DNA from: Phyllostachys edulis
Taxonomy: Eukaryota > Streptophyta > Magnoliopsida > Poales > Poaceae
DNA: 64,000 nucleotides
Assembly (NCBI GenBank): GCA_036346405.1
Contig: CM070546.1
Coordinates: 94,176,955 to 94,240,954 of the forward strand
Reading direction: 5' to 3'
Each line of letters begins with the position of its first letter. Positions within the stretch are counted from its first letter, which is position 1. Of the stretch, positions 35,701-46,700 are shown in pieces. A program made the position numbers and the translations under genes. The notes under the pieces are model-generated. The model had not been told where the DNA came from, did no database searches, and saw nothing but the letters and a program-made list of their open reading frames with translations.

Positions 35701-38575
35701 CTGATCTTTTGTCACCCTAGCTTGGTTAATTATTAGCTGGTATTATCATAGCACTAACGTGGATTGGTTAGATACGAATAGTTTTCTTAGCCATGCAACG
35801 AGTTATTGATATCATCTGAGTTGCAAATATAAACTTGACTAAGTGATTATGGAACTTTGTGTAAAACTGTGTGTTGTATGCTGTTACACGTTGATGGCAT
35901 GTGTCGCACTTAACCAACAGGGTGGGAAAAGATTTAGACTGAAGCGAGTGGTGGAACAGTGTGATATGGTGGATATGTGACTGAGAAAACTGAATCTTAA
36001 ATTGGACTTGTGATAGGAAAATGTGAATGATGATTATTAGTTAGAATTTGGAAATCTCACCTTGGTCAATTAAGGACTTAACTTTGTACGCCATTGAACT
36101 AAGCCACAACTGTACAACCACATGTCTAGTATGGGATGTGCCTAACTTAGTAAGTTATGGAATCTCGACATTGACTACTCAGGTAGTTGGTTAGGTGCTC
36201 AATGATAGGTGTAGGTGTGGACTACTCTGTAGGTCACATTTATGAGTGGTTCGCCGTCTTTAGGTCCAATGGTGTGTGTCGTATCAAAGCGCTGTGTCAG
36301 GGTTGGTACGACGGTAAAAACATATCGGGAGAGTCAATTGTTGAGATAAAATTTCTGAAAGGTTCTATTACGATTGCTCAATCGCATACTTCCATGTGGC
36401 GAGTCATGGCAAACATGATGAATTAATTATATCTTATGGGTAAAGTGTACAACCTCTATAGAGTGTTAACAATCTATTCGAATAGTCGTGTCCTCAGTCA
36501 TGGACATACTCAGGGATTTCACACGAGGAGTAGATTTTCATAAAATAATTGGGAAAGGGATAGCTGTGTGATTTAACTCAGATGGCTGTGTGAAAGAAAT
36601 TGATTAAACTTTGTGTCCTTTATGAAAATACTTGTTAAACTATTACAATTTATTTGTTTTGAATTACACTTTCAATATATTATTCATATTCAATTGCAAC
36701 TGTTTCTTTTATGCAAAAGTATCATAGATGACATATCCTTTGGAATAAGCAATCATCTATAATTGTATTATGTGGTGCTACTTGCTGAGTACTCTATGTA
36801 ATCATTCTTACTATAAACAATATTGTTAAGTTGAGAAGGCTACATCATATCATCGCCGGTTAATGAGGTCTACTTCAAGGATCATGGAGAACTAGGTTGT
36901 GCTACCCCAGCCGATTGCTTGTGGGTATATGGATGGGCTTCACTGAAGTTATTCCTTTACCTTCTGCTGCAGCTTAATTGAGCTATTCGCCTTCTGAGGT
37001 ATTAATTGTAAGCTTTGATCTTAAGGTCATTACTCTGATAATTATTGTTATTTGCCTATTTATTACTCATTTTTGCATATGGAATGATATTTCAACGATG
37101 TTGCCACTGTGTGCGCTAGCGTGATCCTAGACTAGTGCAGTATACACAGATGGTCCAGATTTGCATATTTGGGTCCCGACACTCTATTCTGGAATGGGAA
37201 ACTGTAGTTTGGTGCCGAGAAGACCAGGAGATGAGATTGTCACCAAGAAAGAGACAATAGCTTGATGTAGAACGATGAGAATCAGGACAACCTGCCCAGT
37301 CGGCATTTGAATACGCAACAAGCTTGTGCGGACAGAAAGAGTACAATTGGAGACCAAGATCCAATGTTCCTTTGAGATAACTAAGAACACGCTTGATGAG
37401 ATTCAGATTTGGTTCTCGAGGATCATGCATAAACAGACAAATCTGTTGCACAGCATAAGAAATGTTTGGTCTAGTGATGGTGAGGTACTAAAGCGCACCG
37501 GCCAAACTATGATATAAAGTAGGATCAGAAATAGAAGGGCTGACATCGGCAAATAGTTTGGACTGAGTATCAATAGGAGTGGAGACAGGATTGCAAGAAC
37601 TCATGCTAGCCCGAGATAGAAGATCATCAATATAATGTCGCTGTGAGAGATGAAGACCAGCTACTGTCCAAGTGATAGAAATACCAAGAAAGTGGTGTAA
37701 AGGACCCAGATCTTTCATAGCAAATTCGGCACTCAGAGAGCGAATGATCCATTGGAGAACTGAGGATGACGAGGTAGTCATAATAATGTCATCCACATAC
37801 AAAAGAATATATGTAGTGTCCAAACCATGTTGGTAAACAAAAAGAGAGGAATCAGACCGAGAACCACGAAAACCAATGGAGCAGACATACATGACAAATC
37901 GATGGAACCATACACGTGGCGACTGTTTAAGATCATATAGAGATTTGGACAGCCAACAGACATGAGAAGGATGTATAGGATCAACAAAACCAGAAGGCTG
38001 TTTACTGTACATGGTTTCATCCAGAAGACCATGTAAGAAGGCATTTTTAACATCAAGTTCATGAATGGGCCAGGAACAACTGATTGCGAGACTAAGGACA
38101 GTGCGAATGGTGGTTGGTTTAACAACTGGACTAAATGTCTCATCGTAATCAACACCAAATTGTTGAGAAAACCACAGACAACCCAGCGTGCTTTGTAGCG
38201 AGAAAGAGACCCATTAGGGTTGAACTTGTGGTGGAAGATCCATTTGCCAGTGACTACATTAGCACCAAGTGGGGGAGGGACAAGAGTCCATGTGCTGTTA
38301 TCAAGGAGATCCTAATATTCCTCTTGCGTGGCAGCACGCCAATGCGGATCCGTTAGAGCAGAACGATAAGTTTTGGGAATAGGAGACAGAATAGTGGACT
38401 CGGCAGAAAGATTAAGACATCGCTCAGATAGAGATTGTGGAGGATGGCCATTCCGAGTCGCATAGGGATGTGTGGCAGAGGCAGAAAGAGCTAGGGCTAG
38501 AGCTGCGACAGCCATGGGAGCTGTGGCGGAAGCAGCGGCTAATGGCAATGGTGCGACAATAGATTGTGAACATGT
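32771..38575 (-). mobile_element. Copia LTR retrotransposon, 5'-truncated, split by an insertion
   Basis: Read on the minus strand. The RT N-terminal part is at 38312-38480, with SALTDPHWRAATQEEY; the RT core at 37488-38158 carries ILLYVDDIIMTT (the YVDD site) and FAMKDLGPLHHFLGI; RNase H starts at 37182-37451 (LSYLKGTLDLGLQLY; YSNADWAGCPDSHRSTS; ISWSSRHQTTVSHS) and resumes at 33249-33472 after the insertion (EYHAMVNVVVESC; HTKHIEIHIHFVRE). The 3' end follows: a purine tract (GCGAGGGAG) abuts TGTTAGAGAAGAG at 33112, the start of the 3' LTR, which may end near 32771 (about 340 bp). Frames are broken by stops. Integrase, protease and gag are absent. Confidence 0.85.
33473..37181 (+). mobile_element. 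3.7-kb LTR-like insertion (probable solo LTR) in the copia RNase H region
   Basis: The insert opens TGTAACATCCCAAAATTTGG and closes TTTGGGTCCCGACA. Flanks are CTCTG (33468-33472) and CTCTA (37182-37186), a 5-bp duplication with one mismatch; removing the insert rejoins the copia RNase H frame (SHSRIE next to VEYHAM). No gag or pol domain is visible. A C-rich, promoter-like centre (33890-34800) opens several meaningless frames. The closing part has the 'cctctatagagtgttaaca' text of gypsy-type LTRs. Size and ends fit the long LTRs of chromovirus (Tekay-like) elements; that clade call is inference. Confidence 0.7.
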
Positions 38576-41500
38576 AGTTATGTATATTATCTCCCCTCCA
38601 AGAGCTTGATGTAAACATGTATGTAATCGAATAATGATGTAAACATGCATATTTAATTAATGATGAGTTATTTTGCTATTGTGTGAGAAAGAATATATGA
38701 ATGATTGATGAATGAATGAATGAATGAAAGTATGAAACATATGCAGCCACACATCTCAAAGACTTAACATAGAAAATATCATAAGTTCATAACATGAGAG
38801 TGCCAACTTCACATAGTCTCACTCTCACACAATAAGATATAGAACCACACATAGACATAGACATAGTCTTAGACTCTTAGAAGCAAGCAAAATACTAGTA
38901 GAGTTTATGATGAATTGCTAAGATGACGCAATCTGTCAATCATGAGTTAGTGTCTTCGTCCTCCTCCTCCTCATAATTTCTGGTAATAACCACTTCATCT
39001 TGGTCGGACTCGAACTCAATGTCATCCTCCCCCTCGTTGACATCCTCTTCGAAATCGGATGAGAAATCATCTTCATAGAGGTCTCTCACTCTTGTGCTCC
39101 TACGAGATTGTTTGGCTTCACTAGCCCCAGATGCTTCATCAATGACCTTCCATGTAAGCCCCGTACCGGCCTCAACCTCTTGATCATCGTCACCACCTTC
39201 AATTATCCACCCTTGAGCTTGTGTAGCATCCGAAGCTAGAATGATATCGATGTTCTTCACATTGTTTTTCTCTTTTTTTGCTCAACAATCTTGCATTGAA
39301 TTGAACATAGACTAGATTGTTGAGATGTTTCACATCTAGCTTATTTCTTCTCTTTGAATGTATCTACGAATTGCAAAGTAGAGTGTAGTAAGTTACATAG
39401 TTGACATATTGAGAATGAGATAGTTCATACTTTATAGTTGAGAGTTACCATATCAAAAGTGCTCCAATTTCTTTCACATCATGATGAACTTGAGGTCAAG
39501 GAGACGATTCTTATGGCCATTCTTTTTAAGGTAGGAACTTGATATCCAAAAGTAGACCACCATGTTGCTAGACATTAGGAAAAGTAGAAGAAAATTAGTA
39601 CAAGACAAATGGTAAAATAAGCATGCATTGAGTTGAAATCATATTTGTGAGCACAAGTTTACCGGGATTAAAATTGCTTTTTTGATATCCAAGTTTGGCA
39701 GTAGGTTTCCGAAAGACCCCTTCTTGATCTTTAAACTTGTGCCAATCCTCATTAAGCACTTGAGCTTGCATTTCATCATTACCATGATAAAAATGTTGCA
39801 ACACATTCAAATAACGCATCCATGAAATTTGTATCTTGCAAGATGGTTTTATCATTGTAACTATAATGTGGATTCAGAATGTACGCTGTCAAGTGCAATG
39901 CAGAATCAAGCCTCCCCGCCATCTTTCCATCCATTGCATCCATGATCAATTTGTAGTTGTTGTCCAAATTGTTCAAGACCTCCTTGATTTGCTTCTTTGT
40001 TTTTAGTATTTCTCCATAAACAAATGCCAAAGATGGACCATCCCCATCTACCATGCGAAGAACTTTCACCAGTGGTTCAAAAACCTTTAATCAATGCCGT
40101 ATACAAGGTTATGAAATAGCAAACAATGCAAGAATGACATAATAGGCAAGAATGATATAATAGACATCACATATTCACAAGGATATGATGCTTGGCTATA
40201 CCTTTAAATAAGTAGACACGCTATTCTAAAAGGCCCTACTCATTAGTGTATTAGTTGTAGTCTTGCCTTTTTGTGTTTTAGTATGAATGATATCCTCCTA
40301 TTCCGAATTAAGTGCCATCAACCTTAGTGTGTCCTTCTTCTCAATCAAACTTTGCAAAGCAAGAAAAGCCGATGCAAATCTAGTCACCCTGACCTTATTA
40401 TCTCTCCTCTTTGTGTGTTTCCTCATCAAGGCTAATGTCCTATGATGTGTATAGACAAATATGGTGAATGCCTTTACTTGATCGATTGTCTTCTTATACT
40501 TTGGCATATTCTTAACAATTGCTTCTAGCATCAAGTTAATGGTGTGAGTTGCACATGAGCTCCAAAAGATATTTGGTCTTTTGTCCTTCAATAATGCTTT
40601 TGCTCCCATGTTATTGGAAGCATTGTCCGTGACTACTTGCACAATATTTGTTGGACCTAGTTGTTCAATGCAAGTATCTATGTACTCGAAGATGTACTCA
40701 CTTGTGTGTACACAATCCGACACCTTCTTTGACTGTATGAAATTTGTCCCCAATTCGCAATGCACACACACATTCATGATGCTCCTCCTCTTTTGATCTG
40801 TCCAAGCATCGGTCATGATGGAGCACCCGGTCAAGGCTCTCTCTTCTTTATGTGTCTTCAACAAATCCTTTGTTCTTTCCACTTTATCCTTCAACAACTT
40901 CTCCGGACAATCATATTGAGAAGTACCTACAAACCCCGGTCCAAAGCAACCAATAGCCCCACATATTTGTTTGAACTCGTCATTGTTGATGGTATTGAAA
41001 GGGACACTTAAACATGAAACACATACAATATGAGGCTAGCAATCAATAGTTTAATGAAAGGATAGCAATCATGAGAGAATGAGAGTTGCAAACAAATTAT
41101 ACCATGAGCATAAAGCCATCTCACAACATATTGTTTTACCGTATGATTCATTTCTTTCCAAAGTGCATCTTTAATATTTTATTGCCGACACGTCAAAGCA
41201 ATGGAAGTATTAATAGGGCAAGCAAACGTATCGATTGGCCCTAATCTACGAGGTGCCGAGCCTCCAACAAATTCAAGCTCTTCATCTTCATTAGGGTCAT
41301 CTTCTTTTTCAATTGTCACTTCTTTTCTAAGCTCTTCCTGTTTTGCTTTCTTTGCCTTCTTCAATGCTTGTGCATCCTCTACAGACTTCTTACATTTTAC
41401 TTGTTCTTCTTGTGTGGACTTTGGATATTTAGCAACTTCCCGCGAATATGACCAATATGTTGTTTGAGCCTATACACCCCTCCATGAATTACCTTTTGAC

Positions 41501-43029
41501 ATAAGCGACACTTCACTCTATCAAGCTGTTTGGATCATCTAAATACCCAAATTCACATCCTATATCTTCTCAATTCCTTTGAAGGACGCTTGAACTTGTT
41601 GCACCTCCAGAAGCAACGGATGACATCTTGACAAAATGACAAATCAACAATAAGTCATAACATACATATAACACATTTTATACATCTATATTTGCAAATC
41701 ATCAATCATACATATTTGCATATCAACAGCCCATGGTTCACTAAGCGAGTTTCCACTAATAAGTAATAACAATTTGAACTTTGAAGCAACTACATGCAAT
41801 GATTCTATACTTTCCAGTCCACCCAAGCTTCATCAATGTAAGAAGATCTAGTAGCATCAGATTGCTTCATCAATTCATCAACCCAAGCTTCATCAAACCC
41901 AAGTTCTAGTCCACCCAAGCTTCAATTCATCAACCCAAGCTTCATCAATTCCAGACTTCAGATTGCTATCATTTAAGCACCATTGTTCGGTCCAAGTCCA
42001 AACAAACTACACACAATGATACAACTGAGCATGACAAAACAATAGACATCCATGTAAGCAAAGTAGGAGACAACACTTGACACTTCTGATTTTTGAATTC
42101 ACAATTCAGCAATCAGCATTTAGCACAAGTGCACAACCATTCAAAGCATATGCTCCCTTTCAGACATTCAGCACAACCATTGACACTTGACACTTCTGAA
42201 TTCATCATTCAGTAGAAATGTAGAATTCAATAGACACTAGCAGATAAGCATAGCAGCAGAGAAGGACTGAGGGCAGAGCAGGCAGTAGCAAAGGGAAGGG
42301 GGAGCAAAGAAGGGAAGGGGCAGAGCAGGCAGCAGCAGACTGGGGGGAGCTGAGACTAAGGGGAGCTGCGGTCTTTGGGGGCAGAGAAGGAAGGGGCAAG
42401 CAAGCAGAGAGTAGCAAAGACTGCTAGGGGGAGCGGGAAGAGAGGGGAGGGCGGCAGCACGAGGGTGGAATAGAGAAGGGAAGGAGGCATTGAAGTGGAG
42501 GGCGGTGGTGCGGGAGAAGAGAGGGGAGAGGGGAAGGCGGCGGTGCGGGAGGGAGGACCAGATACTCAGATAGGAGCGAGAGTAGAGAGGGGAGGTCGGC
42601 GGCGAGAGAGCAGAGAGAAGACTGAAGAGGCGTACCTCGATTCGATGGCGGGACGACAGCGTTTCCAAGGCGACGAGCTCGATTAGGTGGCAGAGATGGC
42701 GGGGCGAGCTCGATCCGGCAGCGGCGAGATCGAATCGGCGGGCTGGAACCCAAGGCGAGGTCAAATCGGCGGGGGGGGGAGGCCGAACCCTAGCGCAAGT
42801 GATGAATCAACAAAGTGGTCAGGGGCGTCGGGGCGCTTTTCTTCTTATCTCTCGCCGACGCCCACTCGCTTAGCACCGCCAAGGCCTCATTGGATCGCTT
42901 TGAACGCTCGCGGTCCATGACAGACGTACCGCCTAGCTTGCCGCCTCGGTGGAAGTCGTCGCAGCAGAGGTCCAACTAGCGCCCAGGCGACGCCTAGTCG
43001 GCGCCTAACGGCGCTTTCTTGAACATTGG
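38576..43029 (-). mobile_element. hAT transposon with broken transposase gene
   Basis: The right terminus reads on the minus strand CCAATGTTCAAGAAAGCGCC, followed by GTTAGGCGCCGACTAGGCG-type text, a common hAT end in grasses. The left terminus is not clear. Between them lie a GC-rich 5' region (42230-43000), repeats of CACCCAAGCTTCATCAA (41820-41960), and the transposase gene on the minus strand (38940-41560). A GAAT/GAATGA microsatellite is at 38702-38728. No 8-bp target duplication could be matched. Confidence 0.7.
38940..41560 (-). pseudogene. hAT transposase (BED zinc finger, DUF659, dimerisation), frameshifted and interrupted
   Basis: A cut-and-paste transposase of the hAT superfamily with the BED-DUF659-dimerisation layout. 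At 41440-41520 the minus strand gives a BED-type finger, KCRLCQKVIHGGVYRLKQHI. A base lost near 41523 takes the upstream frame (EFGYLDDPNSL) out of phase. RRLGPIDTFACPI follows at 41179-41364. The DUF659-type core is one open block at 40298-40897: GCSIMTDAWTDQKRRSIMN, VVTDNASNNMGAKALL and FWSSCATHTINLML. More core is at 39595-40069 (AGRLDSALHLTAYILNP). The dimerisation motif near 39440-39530 reads TLKRMAIRIVSLTSSSS, then a TGA stop (39479-39481), then CERNWSTFDM. The acidic C-terminal tail is 38940-39260. Intron positions were not fully worked out. One frameshift and one stop make it inactive. Confidence 0.85.
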
Positions 43030-43330
43030 TAAGCATAAAAGAAGAAGGCTACATGGACACTTATGCACGTTCTTCAAGACTAAAAGACAAGAAGGCTAAG
43101 GACTAGGTCGCAGGCCCTAGTCGATTGTCTGTGGGTATATCATGAGGGTTTCACATGTTGTATTTCAATTCCGTTTCCGCTGCTGATTCTTTAACGATAT
43201 TTGGCCTGGTCAGCCATTCTGAAAGACAAAAGTCATAATGTATATTTACGTTTTATTTATTATTATGCAATAGCTTTATATTTTCGTAATATATGTTTGA
43301 TATCTAATGATATAAGTGTGAACACTAGCT
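43030..43330 (+). repeat. Gypsy-type LTR fragment upstream of the MCTS1-like gene
   Basis: Text such as 'ctaggtcgcaggccctagtcgattgtctgtgggtatat' parallels 36880-36930 near the 3' side of the 3.7-kb LTR-like insert. It is a short remnant next to the hAT end, with no coding potential. Confidence 0.45.
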
Positions 43331-43764
43331 AGTGATTCAGTGACTGGTGTTATGAATACAGAAGATTTCAAATTACAAATTTGAGGTCTGACATCATGTT
43401 TCGCTTCCCGTGAAATGGGTAGGGTGGACTTCCTTTCCTTTGGAATGGACGGGTGATTCCTATTACAAACGCCCAAAAAAGAGGAAACCGGATTCTTTCG
43501 TTTTCCCTGTAAAATTCCTCTAATCCAAACTGGGCTTTGTTCGAATCGAGCTGATCTCACGTGAGTTTCGGCTTGAGTACTTGTAATGGGCCCAATCAAG
43601 TTCGTCTCCTTGACATATCGGCCGTGACTGCACCCGACCATCTGACCCCTGCTGCTCCCCAGGCTCGCTTAGGTTTTACCTCGCTCGCTCCCCTTCTCTC
43701 CTCCGTTTCCTTCCCACGCCGAGCCAAGGAGTCGAGAGGAGAGGCAGAAGAAAATCTACAAACC
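43331..43764 (+). promoter_or_regulatory. Probable promoter and 5' UTR of the MCTS1-like gene
   Basis: Unique DNA just upstream of the start codon, becoming C/T-rich over 43640-43740 as in many plant 5' UTRs. No clear TATA box; a housekeeping-type promoter would fit. The transcription start cannot be fixed from sequence. Confidence 0.5.
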
Positions 43765-46700
43765 ATGTTCAAGAAGTGAGTCCCCCTCCTGCTCCCCTTC
43801 TCCATCTCCCCAATTGCCCCCTCTAATTTCCCGTTCAATAGTTTGATCTGTTATTCTGGTTTGCTGTATCACCGATCTGATTCTTTCCGCTGCTAATCCC
43901 ACCCAACCGCGTCAAATCATCGGATTCTTATGCATGATGCGACCAATCTGCGTTTTTGTTTTGTCAATCGATGCATAGGGTTTGCGTTATTGAAACTGGA
44001 AGTGGCTAGAGCCCTGCGCGATCTTTCTCTCTCTCTCTCTCTCCTTTTTCGTGAGGGATCTGTGTAGAGCACCGTAACCTTTGGTTCTTTAGCCTTTTGG
44101 AAAATCTTGCACGGGATTTGGAGGGAGCGAAACTGTGAAATTATTGGTAGATGCAGTTCTGGATGGATGAGCTGCGAGGTGGTGATGCTGTTCAAACTTC
44201 AATGCCACATTGGTTATTCTGCATAGCTGTGCTAGTGAGGAGGTATGACTGTATGGTGGAGTTCCATGATGCCGTTCTATAGGTTAGAGTTTATAGCAGT
44301 GTATGAGTTAGTTTTGATGATGCCATTCTATAGTACATGATGATGTGATGTTCGTAGTGGTAGTGTGGTACTGCTCCTGTAAATACAATTTATGCTTGAA
44401 CTGTGCTGTACATTTTACTTGGCACCCCTCGCTTTAGTTTGGGGGTGGTACAGATGTTTATGTGTGCAAATGAGATGATTTGGTGTTCGGTAGCGGTACT
44501 GCTGTACATGGTTATTAAGGCGGTAAGGTGAGGCGAGGCGACCCACCCCCCTCACACCTTTTACGCACTAAGGCGCGAGGTGAGACAACGGCTTACACAC
44601 ATCCTAAGGCGCTAAGGAATATACCTCTTAGGTTCACAAACCCAACATTTCTGGTTTGCAATACGGTAATATACAGTAAAATAATAAGAAAAAAAGTAGG
44701 GATCCATGGTCTTGCAGCATAGCCACAGAAGATCCTAGCTTCATAATATAAAAGAAAAAAAAAGAGAGGATGAGACCATGGGCGTTGGGCCAGCCCAACC
44801 AACCCATAGCTCTCCCACACCCTCTACCCTAATGCCTCCTAACTCAGTTCCCCATCCCATCACCACAGCTCCCCGACACCGCCGCCTCCCAATTCCTCGC
44901 TATCCACCACCTCCTTGCTCCCTGCTACACCCCAGCCCGCCGCACCCCTACTTCCTCGACGTGCTGCCGGGTCTCCCCTGCTTCCCTGACGCGCCGTCGG
45001 GCCTCCCCTGCTCCACCCTCCTGCAAGATCCAACTTGGCTTCATTGGGCACATTAGCCATGGCAAAGTAAATATCAACTTGCCTAATCCATTCCAAGGGA
45101 TAAGTTCCATCAAACTTGGGGAAATCTATCTTAGGCCCTCTTGCTATTGACTGGTAAAAGCTATTAATTCTTTCATTGCCAGGGTTGGGGTTCCACTGTC
45201 TTGCATAAATAAGGATCTCTGTCCTGATTCATGTGGTTCAATGAAGGAGAATTGGGAATAACTGGTGGTGATGCGTTCTGACCCCAATAAATGGGAGCAA
45301 CCGAATGCCCTGTTGGAGGTTGGGATGGATTTAACTCTAGATAAGTATTGAAATTGGTTCTCATCCTTCTCATCAATTCTAGATCAACTTCAGTTGATTG
45401 TGGAATATCTGCATGTACTCGGTTCAGGTCTTCATTACTCTCTATATGTGTGTTGACCCCCGGATGTGTCTCCGGAGCACGACCACGTAATCCAGAGAAT
45501 CCCTGCAACAATGATTCCATTCTTTTCATTTGGGTTTGTATACTGCTGACCTAAGATTGTAGTTCCCCAATTTGTTGCTGAACAGCCTCCGCCTTGTTCT
45601 TCACATCCTTCGCCTCTTGCCTTACTAATACCAAATCTGATGGCTCCGCCTCCGAACACGAAGCCTGCTTAGTCATCACTTCCCAACCAGATCTGGAACA
45701 AGGTTTAAGGAATTTTACCCCAGAACCTGTCTGGAACCTTCACCTTAGTTCTGGATCTATTCCACTGCTCTGACCCAACTCAGCCAGGGATTTTACAGCT
45801 ACAACAAGTCTGCAAACCCAGCTATCGTCAGATCATCTTCGCCAAGGATGTAACAATGCTCTGATACCAATTTTGTCAGATCCCAGGAGGAATCTGACCG
45901 AATTTGGGGGTGAGATCGAGAGGACCGAGAGGAAAAACAGCAGGAACCCTAAAAGCTAAGAGAACTAAGTTTTGGCATAATACTTTGATGCCCTTTTCCA
46001 TTCCATTTTCCAGATTTAAGACTGATTACAAAATGTAAAAGTAAAACAGAATTACATTCAGTTAAACTTGTTTCCTCTCCTTCCACTATGCTTCGTAAAC
46101 AACAAGAAGATGACGTGAACAGTAAATTCTCTGTCTATTCCAGAGCGTCGATCTTCACTTGAAAGATTATCAACACATCTGGACCTTCCACCCAACATAA
46201 CGGTTCACGCTGCTGCTCTGTCTCCTTCGAAAGACTGAAGACTGAAGATAGAACTGAAGAGAGACTACAGATAGAACAGAAGTTCTGACATCCTCGGCCC
46301 TCCCCAATTGTAGTCGACCCCCATCCATGACCGCACGACGCCGCTGCCACCTCCTCCTCGGCCCTCCCCGGTCGCCGCCGTCGACCCCAGCCGCGGTGAG
46401 CACTCCCTCCTCCTCTCCTTTCTCCGCTCCTTCCCCTCTCCTTCCTCTGCTCCTTGCACTGCGCTCTGCCTCTGCTCCTTGCTTGCTCTGTTTTAGTAGC
46501 AGTAGGCCAGTAGTGCGCTCTGCCTCTACTCCTTGGCTTGCTTGCTCTGTTTTAGTAGTTGTACTACTACTGCTAGTAATAGCAGTAGTAGTATTAGCAG
46601 TACTCCTTCCTCGGCTCCTTGTCTTGCTTGCTCTGTTTATATACTTCCTAGTCTGGCGACTAGTCGTGGCCAGTCGGTTGACAAGTCGGTCCCCTTGAGA

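Noticed and set aside
42237..42764. 175-codon minus-strand frame rich in Ser, Pro and Leu
   Set aside because: 5' region of the hAT element; overlapping frames and a CT-rich composition explain it.
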